Assembly: GCF_030269765.1 (NCBI RefSeq) | Contig: NZ_BSTX01000001.1 | Coordinates: 2,535,571 to 2,599,570 of the forward strand | Direction of reading: 5' to 3' | DNA length: 64,000 nt | From: Actinorhabdospora filicis | Lineage (GTDB): Bacteria; Actinomycetota; Actinomycetes; Mycobacteriales; Micromonosporaceae | Part shown: piece by piece, positions 32,777-40,015 of the stretch | Layout: every line of letters begins with the position of its first letter | How positions within the stretch are numbered: position 1 is the first letter of the stretch | The notes under the pieces: generated by a model | Told to the model about the DNA's origin: nothing | The model's input: the letters and a program-made list of their open reading frames with translations, nothing else | The model's database searches: none | Translations under genes and position numbers: made by a program

Positions 32777-33577
32777 TCAGGAACCGGCGCCCTGGTAGTT
32801 GCGCAGCTGCGAGCGCCAGAACAGGTATCCCCCGGTGGCGATCAGCAACCCGAGGCCGGGCGCGGCGTACCCGGCCCAGTCCGGCAGTGGGAGCCCGGAG
32901 TCGCGGCCGAGGAGCGCGCACGTCGGCAGGTAGGCCACGAAGGCCACCGGCAGGACGCTGAGGGCGATCTGGCCGGGCACGGAGAAGATCTTCGCGGGGT
33001 AGTTGCCGTAGAGGTTGAAGATGGTGTCGACGGTGAAGCGCATCTCGCTGGTGCCCAGGGTGCGGAAGGAGATCGCGGCCAGGCCGAGCTGGAAGCCGCC
33101 CTCGATCATGCCGCCGCCCAGGATCGCCAGGACGAGGAACGCCAGCCGGGCGGGCGTCCAGTCCACGTCGGCGCGGGAGGCGGCCACGGCCAGCAGGATC
33201 AGCCCGGCGGCCAGGTCGCCGAAGACGTTGAGGCGCACCCGGCCGGTCAGCAGCTGCACGAGCGGGTTGACGGGACGCACGAGGTAGCGGTCGATGAGGC
33301 CCTCGCGGACCTGGTGCTCGATCTCCATGAGCTGGTTGAGCGGCACCGCCCAGGCGGCGTGCGCGGTCAGCCGCAGGCCGTACATGAGGGCGACGTCGCT
33401 CATGGTCCAGCCGGCGACTTCGCCGAAGCGGTTGAGGATGACCCACAGGCCGATCAGCCCGACGGTCTGGAAGGCCGCCCCGGCGGCCATGTTCGAGAAG
33501 ATGTTGGCCCGGTACTGGGCGGTGGCGCGGAAGGCGCCGCCGAGCAGGATCAGCCCGGCCCGCAGCTGCCAGAGCAT
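32777..33577 (-). CDS. ABC-2 type exporter permease (DUF990 family)
   Basis: This 266-residue protein has six predicted membrane helices and the DUF990 pattern: an N-terminal amphipathic RATAQYRANIFSN, then YLVRPVNPLVQLL and RFTVDTIFNLYGNYPAKIFS. It is the second permease subunit of the exporter encoded at 32777-35361. It abuts the first permease gene with no gap (33577/33578). The exported substrate is unknown. Confidence 0.88.
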   Translation of the reverse strand: MLWQLRAGLILLGGAFRATAQYRANIFSNMAAGAAFQTVGLIGLWVILNRFGEVAGWTMSDVALMYGLRLTAHAAWAVPLNQLMEIEHQVREGLIDRYLVRPVNPLVQLLTGRVRLNVFGDLAAGLILLAVAASRADVDWTPARLAFLVLAILGGGMIEGGFQLGLAAISFRTLGTSEMRFTVDTIFNLYGNYPAKIFSVPGQIALSVLPVAFVAYLPTCALLGRDSGLPLPDWAGYAAPGLGLLIATGGYLFWRSQLRNYQGAGS

Positions 33578-34369
33578 TCAGCCTCCCTGGACCACGACGC
33601 GGTGGACGGCGCGCCGCCACACCAGCACGACCAGCCCGGCCAGCACGGCCGCCCACAGGGCCTGGACGCCGATCGCCGACCACATCGCCGATCCCGACAG
33701 CCGTCCGATGTAGATGGACACCGGCGTGTAGACCACCGCCTGCCACGGCAGCCAGGACAGCAGCCCGCCCAGCCAGGAAGGCATGACCCACAGCGGCACC
33801 AGCGCGCCGGACAGCAGGCCGGAGAGCACGAAGTACAGGAACATCGTCCCGTCGGTCTCCAGGGTCCAGAAGGCGGTGGCCGCCAGCAGCAGACCCAGGC
33901 AGCAGTTCACCGCCCAGCCCAGGGCCGTGGACAGCAGGAACGCGCCCGGCGCGGCGGGCGCCGAGACGCCCACGGCGAGCATCGCGACCAGGCCCACCAG
34001 CACGATCATCGGCACCTTCATCACCAGCTGCGCGGCCTGCCCGCACACCTGCTGCTGGAGCAGCCCGACCGGGCGGGCCAGGTCGGCGCCGACCTTGCCG
34101 TCGCGGATGCGCTCGGTGAGCCAGTCGACGGTGTCGTCGTTGTTCAGCAGGGCCTGGAGCGCGGCGATCGAGGCGTAGGTGGTCATCACCGCGAGCGGGA
34201 CGCCGTCCACGACGGGACGCCCGGCGTAGACCGCGCGCCACAGCGTCACCATCAGCACCAGGTGCAGCGCGATGCCGACCAGCCAGGCCAGGATGTCGAC
34301 CCGGTAGGCGAAGACGGTCCGGATGCGGTTGTCCACGAAGGACCAGCGCTCCAGCGCCCAGGCGCTCAT
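33578..34369 (-). CDS. ABC-2 type exporter permease (DUF990 family)
   Basis: This 263-residue protein has six hydrophobic segments, starting with WSFVDNRIRTVFAYRVDILAW. It contains the conserved RIRDGKVGADLARPVGLLQQ loop, which matches YLVRPVNPL in its partner. It probably forms a heterodimeric channel with the product of the next gene. Its start overlaps the ATPase stop by four bases, indicating translational coupling. Confidence 0.88.
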   Translation of the reverse strand: MSAWALERWSFVDNRIRTVFAYRVDILAWLVGIALHLVLMVTLWRAVYAGRPVVDGVPLAVMTTYASIAALQALLNNDDTVDWLTERIRDGKVGADLARPVGLLQQQVCGQAAQLVMKVPMIVLVGLVAMLAVGVSAPAAPGAFLLSTALGWAVNCCLGLLLAATAFWTLETDGTMFLYFVLSGLLSGALVPLWVMPSWLGGLLSWLPWQAVVYTPVSIYIGRLSGSAMWSAIGVQALWAAVLAGLVVLVWRRAVHRVVVQGG

Positions 34370-35361
34370 CCCTCACGCTCCAGGTACATCCGGCGGATGA
34401 CGCCTTCCAGATCCGGCTCCACAAGGGACAGATCGGTCACCTCGTACTTCGCCGAGACCTCCGCGATCAGCGAGGCCGCCGGGGTCGTGCGCGGGTCGAA
34501 GGACAGCCACACGCGGCCCTCCTCGGCACGCACCACGTCGGCGTTCGGGACGACCACCTCGGCCGGGGAGGCCAACTGCACCACCAGTTCCCGGTGCGGG
34601 GCGTACTTCTCCTTGAGCGGCGCCACCGGCCCGTCGTAGAGGACCCGGCCGTGGTCGATGAGCACCAGGCGGCGGCACAGGCGCTCCACGTCGTCCATGT
34701 CGTGGGTGGTCAGCAGGACCGTGGTGCCCTGCTCGGCGTTGAGACCGGCGACGAACTCGCGGATGCGCTCCTTGGCGATCACGTCGAGACCGACGGTCGG
34801 CTCGTCCAGGTACAGGATCGGCGGCTCGTAGAGCATCGCGGCGGCCAGGTCCCCGCGCATCCGCTGCCCCAGCGACAGCTGCCGCACCGGAGTGTCCAGA
34901 AAGGACGCCAGGCCCAGGACCTCCACGAAGCGGTCCAGGTTCTGCGCGTAGCGCGCCGGGGCCACCCGGTACAGCCGCCCGATCATCCGGAACGAGTCGC
35001 GCAGCGGCAGGTCCCACCACAGCTGCGAGCGCTGCCCGAAGACCACCCCGATGTTGCGCGCGTTGCGTTCGCGCTGCCGCCACGGGACCACACCGGCGAC
35101 CTCGACGGTCCCCGAGGTGGGCGTGAGGATCCCGGTGAGCATCTTGATCGTGGTGGACTTCCCGGCGCCGTTGGGGCCCAGATAGCCCACGAGCTCACCG
35201 GCCTCGACGGCGAAACCGACGCCGTCGACGGCGCGCGTGACCTCGAAGTCGCGGCTGAACAGGGTGCGCACGGTGGAGAACGCGCCGGTCTTCGGCCGGA
35301 CCCGACGGAACTCCTTGACCAAGTCCTTCGCTTCGATGAGGGGCACGGGGTCAGGGAACAC
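34366..35361 (-). CDS. ABC exporter ATP-binding protein (DUF990 system)
   Basis: This protein has 331 residues. Walker A is GPNGAGKSTTIKML near residue 66, the Q-loop VVFGQRSQLWWDLP, the signature LSLGQRMRGDLAAAML and Walker B ILYLDEPTVGLD, followed by the switch His in LLTTHDM. The sequence around QRSQLWWDLP is typical for ATPases paired with DUF990 permeases. About 80 C-terminal residues form an accessory domain. The GTG at 35361 is used, but a second GTG at 35346 is possible since neither has a good ribosome binding site. It is the first gene of the three-gene exporter operon. Confidence 0.9.
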   Translation of the reverse strand: MFPDPVPLIEAKDLVKEFRRVRPKTGAFSTVRTLFSRDFEVTRAVDGVGFAVEAGELVGYLGPNGAGKSTTIKMLTGILTPTSGTVEVAGVVPWRQRERNARNIGVVFGQRSQLWWDLPLRDSFRMIGRLYRVAPARYAQNLDRFVEVLGLASFLDTPVRQLSLGQRMRGDLAAAMLYEPPILYLDEPTVGLDVIAKERIREFVAGLNAEQGTTVLLTTHDMDDVERLCRRLVLIDHGRVLYDGPVAPLKEKYAPHRELVVQLASPAEVVVPNADVVRAEEGRVWLSFDPRTTPAASLIAEVSAKYEVTDLSLVEPDLEGVIRRMYLEREG

Positions 35362-35433
35362 CCGCGTGACGCCGGTCGCAATTCAATTAACCGCGCTTCG
35401 CCCCAACCTAGGATGCGGGGGAGGTGATGACCC

Positions 35434-35814
35434 ATGACCGACCGTTTCGAATCCGCGGCCGACCAGGCCATCCGCCAGGCCGAAGAGCGCGGGGAGTTCG
35501 CCAACCTCCCCGGCATGGGCAAGCCCCTGCCGGGCGCCGGACAGCACCTGTCCGAGGACTGGTGGGTGCGCGACCTGATCGCGCGCGAGGGGATCACCGG
35601 CGTCCTGCCCCCGGCGCTGGCCCTGAAGAAGGAGATCCAGGAGCTGCCGAAGGTCCTCGACCGGCTCACCCGCGAGTCCGAGGTCCGCGAGCACGTCGAG
35701 GAACTGAACACCCGCATCATGAAGGGACTGCGGGGACCCGTCGAAGGGCCCCCGGTCACCGTGATGCCGCTGAAGGTGGACGTCGTGGTCGCCGAGTGGC
35801 GCGAACGCCGCTAA
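35434..35814 (+). CDS. DUF1992 (DnaJ-homologue subfamily C member 28 conserved domain) protein
   Basis: This 126-residue protein has the DUF1992 core: FESAADQAIRQAEERGEFANLPGMGKPLP, then DWWVRDLIAREGI and PPALALKKEIQELP. The family is found in bacteria and in eukaryotic DNAJC28; its function is unknown. GGGGGAGGTGAT nine bases upstream is one of the best ribosome binding sites in the window. Its stop overlaps that of the convergent membrane-protein gene by a few bases. Confidence 0.88.
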   Translation: MTDRFESAADQAIRQAEERGEFANLPGMGKPLPGAGQHLSEDWWVRDLIAREGITGVLPPALALKKEIQELPKVLDRLTRESEVREHVEELNTRIMKGLRGPVEGPPVTVMPLKVDVVVAEWRERR

Positions 35815-36920
35815 CGCTCATCGCGCACCGCCAGCAGCGTGATCGCCGTCCCGATCGCCAGCAACACCAGCCCGGCCGCACAGCCGGTCGCCAGCCCGCC
35901 CGCGAAGGCGTCCCGTCGCGACGCCCCCTCGGCGAGCCGGTCACCGGTGTGCGCGGCCGCCACCGTCACCGCGATCAGCAGTCCCGCCGAGGCCCCGAAG
36001 TAGGCCGCCGGTGAGGCCGTCCACAGCAGCGGCAGGCCGATCGCCAGCAGGAACACCGCCGGCAGGACGCCCAGATGCGCGTCGGCGCCGACCGTGGTCA
36101 GCAGCGCCAGCGCGGCACCGGTGAGCGTGATCCCGGCCAGGATCGGGACGCGCGGGCTCAGCGCCGACAGGCGCACCGCGAACGGGCGGACGCCCGGCGC
36201 GGCGGCCAGCACCGGGGCCAGCACCAGCAGCTCCTGCCAGGTCGCCAGCCGCGCCGACTCGGCCAGGTGACGGGCGGTCATGGTCAGCGCCACCGCCGCG
36301 GTCGCCCCGGCGATCACCGCGACGAAGGCCGTCGCCGACCAGCGGTTGCGCCGGTGCCAGCGCGCGCACCCGGCCACCGCCAGCACCAGCGCGGCGGCAC
36401 CCGCGGTGACCTTCAGGCCCAGGAACGGGATCAGCGCCGGAGTCAGTACCGCCGCCAGCCAGGTCGCGGCGAAACCGGGCATCCGCATCGAGGCCCGCTC
36501 GCCGTGCCGCCCGTGGAGGGCGTGCGCGGCGAGGGACCGGAAGCGGTCGCGGGCGAAGGCGGCACGCGCCCCCCTCGCGGGCGTCCCGTGCGTCTCCAGC
36601 CAGGCCAGCTCCCAGCCGGTGCGCGCCTCGGTCTCCCCCGCCGGGACGGCCTCGCGCAGCAGCCGGGCCAGGTCCCGGTGCCGTTCACGCGGGTCGGCGG
36701 CGAAGGCCTCGGCGGTCGCGGCGAGCCCGGCGGCGTCCACCCCGAGCCGCGCCCAGATCGGTGCCAGGCGGGCGATGTAGTCGGCGATGGCCCGCGCGCG
36801 GTCGGCGCCCGCGATCGGGTCGGCGTCCAGCACCGGCCCGTATCCCCCCGCGACGGCGGCCAGTGCCCGCAGGTCCGTCGCGGCCGCCGCGGATGTGGTC
36901 GCGCTGTCGATGATCGTCAC
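35811..36920 (-). CDS. Polytopic membrane protein of unknown function
   Basis: This protein has about 369 residues. The N-terminal 165 are soluble and helical (IADYIARLAPIWARLGVDAAGLAATAEAF, then RERHRDLARLLREAV). Seven or eight hydrophobic helices follow to the end. The layout, with a cytoplasmic helical head before a membrane bundle, recalls anti-sigma or sensor-like proteins, but no known motif is present. The GTG at 36920 is chosen since it begins the coherent sequence VTIIDSATTSAAAA. It diverges from the LanC-like gene across 138 bases. Confidence 0.7.
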   Translation of the reverse strand: MTIIDSATTSAAAATDLRALAAVAGGYGPVLDADPIAGADRARAIADYIARLAPIWARLGVDAAGLAATAEAFAADPRERHRDLARLLREAVPAGETEARTGWELAWLETHGTPARGARAAFARDRFRSLAAHALHGRHGERASMRMPGFAATWLAAVLTPALIPFLGLKVTAGAAALVLAVAGCARWHRRNRWSATAFVAVIAGATAAVALTMTARHLAESARLATWQELLVLAPVLAAAPGVRPFAVRLSALSPRVPILAGITLTGAALALLTTVGADAHLGVLPAVFLLAIGLPLLWTASPAAYFGASAGLLIAVTVAAAHTGDRLAEGASRRDAFAGGLATGCAAGLVLLAIGTAITLLAVRDER

Positions 36921-37058
36921 GGCACAAAGCCTGCGGTGACGGCGTTGTGGCGCGATCGCAACCGAATGATCAACGTGTGTCCGCCCGAAATCGCGGCCCC
37001 ACGGGTGTGATTCATGCCGCACAATGGCGATCCAGCCGTCGCGACGAGAGGACCACGG

Positions 37059-38282
37059 ATGACCGCCGCCTTCGATCCCGAAACCCTGGCCGTGCTGGCC
37101 CTCGACTGGCTGACCGCGCAGGCGAGGGAGGACGACGAGGGCGGAATCGCCTGGCCCGCATGGGCCAGCGCCGAGGAGGTCCACCACGACCTCTACAACG
37201 GCGGGGCGGGCATCATCCCGGCCTACGTCGCCGCCGCCGCGCACTTCGGCGAGGACCGCTACGCCGAGATCGCCCTGCGGGCCGCCCGGACCCTGGCCCG
37301 GGCCGACGAGGGCGAAAACCCCACGCTCTTCTTCGGCCACGCCGGAATCGCGGTGATCCTGGGGGACATCGCCGAACGCTACGGCGACGAGGGCTGCGCC
37401 AAGACCGCCGAGCGGATCATGGACCGCGTCCGCGAACGCTTCGACGGCCGCCGCTTCACCGAGCACTTCGAGCTGATGAGCGGCAACGCCGGATTCGCGC
37501 TGGCCGCCCTCGTCCTCGGGGACGCCGACTTCGCCGTCCGCGCCCTCCAGGCCTATGTGGACGAGGCCATCGTCACCGGCGACCGCGTGAACTGGCTGCG
37601 CCGCGACGACGCCGGAGAGATCGTCCACCACCACGCCCACGGCACCCTCGGCGTCGTCCACGCCCTCGCCGTGGTCGGCCACGCCACCGGCCGCGCCGAC
37701 CTGGTGGACCTGGCCGCCCGGGGCGCCGCCGACGTCATCGCCCGCGACGAGCAGGCACCCGAGGGCTTCCTCGTGCCCCACTCCGACCCGCAGTTCCGGC
37801 CCGACGGGACGCCCCGCTACAGCTACGGCTGGTGCAACGGCACCGCCGGTGACGCCGACGCGCTCAACGCGCTCGCCCGGGCCACCGGTGATCCGAAGTG
37901 GACGGACCTGGTCTCGCGCTGCTGGTACACCGTCACGCGTTCGGGCCTGCCCCGTCGGGTGCGGCCCGGCTTCTGGGACAACAACGGGCGCTGCTGCGGC
38001 ACCGCCGGTGTCCTCGCCTTCGCCGTCGACCGGCAGGCGGGCCACGGCGACGCCCTCGACTTCGCCGCCACCCTCCACGCCGACCTCGCCGACCGGGCCA
38101 CCGTGGACGCCAGCGGCGCCCGCTGGTCCAACCACGCCTACCGCGACGAGCGCCCGGACCTGGAGCCCTGCACCGGCTGGGGCCAGGGCAACGCCGGGAT
38201 CGTCCCGGAACTCCTGCGCTACGCCCGCCTCCTCGACGGCCGCGACCCGTCGGTGGCCTTCGCGCTGCCCGGCGTGGGTTAA
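37059..38282 (+). CDS. LanC-like protein with altered zinc-ligand motif
   Basis: This 407-residue alpha/alpha-toroid protein has repeated GNAGF/GTAG-type motifs: FGHAGIAVIL, GNAGFALAAL, HGTLGVVHAL, GWCNGTAGDADAL (about 257), NNGRCCGTAGVL (about 308) and GWGQGNAGIV (about 370). In LanC cyclases zinc is held by Cys, Cys and His (GWC... and CHG). Here the second motif is CCG, so the His is replaced by Cys. No lanthipeptide precursor or dehydratase gene is near. The protein is therefore a stand-alone LanC-like enzyme of unknown role. GAGAGGA upstream supports the ATG at 37059 over 37014. Confidence 0.82.
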   Translation: MTAAFDPETLAVLALDWLTAQAREDDEGGIAWPAWASAEEVHHDLYNGGAGIIPAYVAAAAHFGEDRYAEIALRAARTLARADEGENPTLFFGHAGIAVILGDIAERYGDEGCAKTAERIMDRVRERFDGRRFTEHFELMSGNAGFALAALVLGDADFAVRALQAYVDEAIVTGDRVNWLRRDDAGEIVHHHAHGTLGVVHALAVVGHATGRADLVDLAARGAADVIARDEQAPEGFLVPHSDPQFRPDGTPRYSYGWCNGTAGDADALNALARATGDPKWTDLVSRCWYTVTRSGLPRRVRPGFWDNNGRCCGTAGVLAFAVDRQAGHGDALDFAATLHADLADRATVDASGARWSNHAYRDERPDLEPCTGWGQGNAGIVPELLRYARLLDGRDPSVAFALPGVG

Positions 38283-38349
38283 GTCGGTACGCCGGTAGGC
38301 ACCTAAGTAAGTCGACCGATTCGGGCCGCCCCGGTCTCTCCGTAAGTTC

Positions 38350-38380
38350 TTCTCATCAGGGAAAACACCCCGGATGAGAA
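38350..38380. promoter_or_regulatory. Inverted repeat upstream of the SnoaL-type gene
   Basis: TTCTCATC and GATGAGAA form perfect 8-base arms around 15 bases, ending 20 bases before the start codon at 38401. It is either an operator or a leader hairpin; the ribosome binding site AAGGGAG follows just behind it. Confidence 0.45.
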
Positions 38381-38400
38381 ACAGAACAAGGGAGAAACCG

Positions 38401-38856
38401 ATGTACGCCACCCCCGCCGACTCCGCCGCCGTCACCGCCCTCTTCGACCGCCTGAACGCCGCCTGGGGCGCCGGGGACGCCGAGGCCTACGCCGACGCCT
38501 TCACCGAGGACGCCGACTACGTGACCTTCGTGGGCACGCACCTGCACGGCCGCAAGCAGATCGTGGACGCACACGCCGCGCTGTGGGAGAAGTTCCAGAA
38601 GAACACCCACCTGTACGGCAAGATCCGCCGGATGCGGTTCCTGACCCCGGACGTGGCGGTGATCGTGACCGAGGGCGCCGTCCTGAAGCCCGGCCAGGAC
38701 GCCCCGAAGCGCTCGCAGCTGAAGGTGCAGACGCTCACCGCGGTCCGCAACGGCGGGCAGTGGCGCTTCGCGGCCTTCCAGAACACCAAGCACCGCCGCC
38801 TGATGGAGCGCTTCGCCGCCAAGCAGGACGCGCGCATCGCCCCCGAGGCGCTGTAG
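38401..38856 (+). CDS. SgcJ/EcaC-type SnoaL-like protein
   Basis: This 151-residue NTF2-fold protein has AAVTALFDRLNAAWGAGDAEAYADAF, EDADYVTFVGTHLHGRKQIVDAH and a C-terminal NGGQWRFAAFQNTKHR. These fit the SgcJ/EcaC oxidoreductase-like family, whose members occur in natural-product clusters and as stand-alone proteins. A cyclase, hydratase or ligand-binding role cannot be distinguished. The start at 38401 has AAGGGAG seven bases upstream. A terminator follows. Confidence 0.83.
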   Translation: MYATPADSAAVTALFDRLNAAWGAGDAEAYADAFTEDADYVTFVGTHLHGRKQIVDAHAALWEKFQKNTHLYGKIRRMRFLTPDVAVIVTEGAVLKPGQDAPKRSQLKVQTLTAVRNGGQWRFAAFQNTKHRRLMERFAAKQDARIAPEAL

Positions 38857-38889
38857 CCCCGAAGAGCTCCACCCCTACTACCCCGCGAC

Positions 38890-38911
38890 GGGCCCGGCAT
38901 CCGCCGGGCCC
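38890..38911 (+). terminator. Terminator hairpin
   Basis: GGGCCCGGC pairs perfectly with GCCGGGCCC around a 4-base loop, about 33 bases after the stop at 38856. Confidence 0.7.
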
Positions 38912-39010
38912 GCAAGCGCTTCACCGTCCCGTGGCGGTGACGGAGGCGGCCCGGGGCGCGCTGCCGCTACTGTCGAGGCACCACTCGACACTGGCGCCAC
39001 AGGAGGACCC

Positions 39011-39271
39011 ATGGCGGGCATCGACGACGTCAAGGCCGGCATCGCGCAGGCGGCCGACACCGCCGGGGAGGCGCAGGCCCTGATCCAGCAGGCGATCGAC
39101 AAGGTCAACGAGGCGGTCGCGCAGCTGCGCGAGGCCACCTCCGGCTCGTCCAACCCGAAGGTCGACGAGAGCATCGGCCGTCTCGACCAGCAGGTGCAGT
39201 CCCTCAACGAGGCCCTCTCGCACGGCGCGGGCGCCATGGACGACGCCAAGGACTACGCCGACCTCATCTAG
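39011..39271 (+). CDS. Small coiled-coil-like protein
   Basis: This is an 86-residue, almost entirely helical protein rich in Ala, Gln, Asp and Glu. Two helices (VKAGIAQAADTAGEAQALIQQAIDKVN region and SIGRLDQQVQSLNEALSH) are separated by TSGSSNPK. No Trp-x-Gly is present, so it is not a standard WXG100 protein, although size and hairpin shape are similar. AGGAGG before the start makes translation certain in principle. It is monocistronic with its own terminator. Function unknown. Confidence 0.72.
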   Translation: MAGIDDVKAGIAQAADTAGEAQALIQQAIDKVNEAVAQLREATSGSSNPKVDESIGRLDQQVQSLNEALSHGAGAMDDAKDYADLI

Positions 39272-39283
39272 GGCGTGTGCGAG

Positions 39284-39313
39284 ACGGAGTCCGCCGCGAT
39301 GCGGCGGCTCCGT
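39284..39313 (+). terminator. Terminator hairpin
   Basis: ACGGAGTCCGCCGC and GCGGCGGCTCCGT pair with one bulged base around a 3-base loop, 13 bases after the stop at 39271. Confidence 0.65.
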
Positions 39314-39373
39314 GTTCCTCGCGAACCGGTCTTCCGGCCCGGCCGGGAGAGCGATGCGGCGAGGGGCACCGGG

Positions 39374-40015
39374 TCAGCCCAGCCCGGCCGATCGCGCCCG
39401 CAACACCGCCTGGGCGCGGTCGGCGACCCGCAGTTTGGCCAGCACCGCCGAGACGTTGTTGCGCACCGTCTTCGGCGAGATCCCCAGCCGGGCGCCGATC
39501 TGGGCGTTGCCCAGGCCCGCCGCCAGCAGTTCCAGGACCTCCCGCTCGCGCGCGGTCAGCTCCGGGAACGGATCGGCGGCCGGGCTCGCCGCCAGCCGTC
39601 CGAAGTAGGCGGTGACGCGGGCGGCCAGCGCCGGTCCGAAGATGGTCTCCCCGGCGGCCACGGCGGTGATGGCGCGCAGGATCTGGGTCTGGTCGGCGCC
39701 CTTGACCAGGTAGCCGCGCGCCCCGGCGAGCATCGCGGCGAACACGTTGGCGTCGTCGTCGTACATGGTGAGCATGAGGATCCCGGTGCCCGGTTCGGCC
39801 GCCAAAATCCGCCGCGCGGCCTCCACACCGTCCACAGTGGGCATCGAGATGTCCAGGACCGCGACGTCGGGCCGCAGCTCGCGGGCCATGATGACCGCGT
39901 CCAGACCGTCGGCGGCGGTGCCCAGGACCTCCACCTCGCCGGTCGACTCCAGCATCAGCCGCAGCCCGTCGCGGTAGACGGGGTGGTCGTCGGCGATCAG
40001 GACGGTCGGTCTCAC
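39374..40015 (-). CDS. NarL/LuxR-family response regulator
   Basis: This 213-residue protein has a receiver domain with acidic pair Asp9/Asp10, phospho-acceptor Asp55 (VAVLDISMP), Thr at TMYDDD and Lys105. It also has a C-terminal LuxR-type HTH (LTAREREVLELLAAGLGNAQIGARLGISPKTVRNNVSAVLAKL). The start is the GTG at 40015, which overlaps the histidine kinase stop by four bases (GTGA). The pair therefore forms one two-component system. The regulated genes are unknown; the divergent membrane-protein gene at 42205 is a candidate. Confidence 0.93.
   Translation of the reverse strand: MRPTVLIADDHPVYRDGLRLMLESTGEVEVLGTAADGLDAVIMARELRPDVAVLDISMPTVDGVEAARRILAAEPGTGILMLTMYDDDANVFAAMLAGARGYLVKGADQTQILRAITAVAAGETIFGPALAARVTAYFGRLAASPAADPFPELTAREREVLELLAAGLGNAQIGARLGISPKTVRNNVSAVLAKLRVADRAQAVLRARSAGLG

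Noticed and set aside
39011-39271. WXG100/ESAT-6-like secreted protein
   Set aside because: Size and helical hairpin fit, but there is no Trp-x-Gly turn and no type VII secretion gene nearby.
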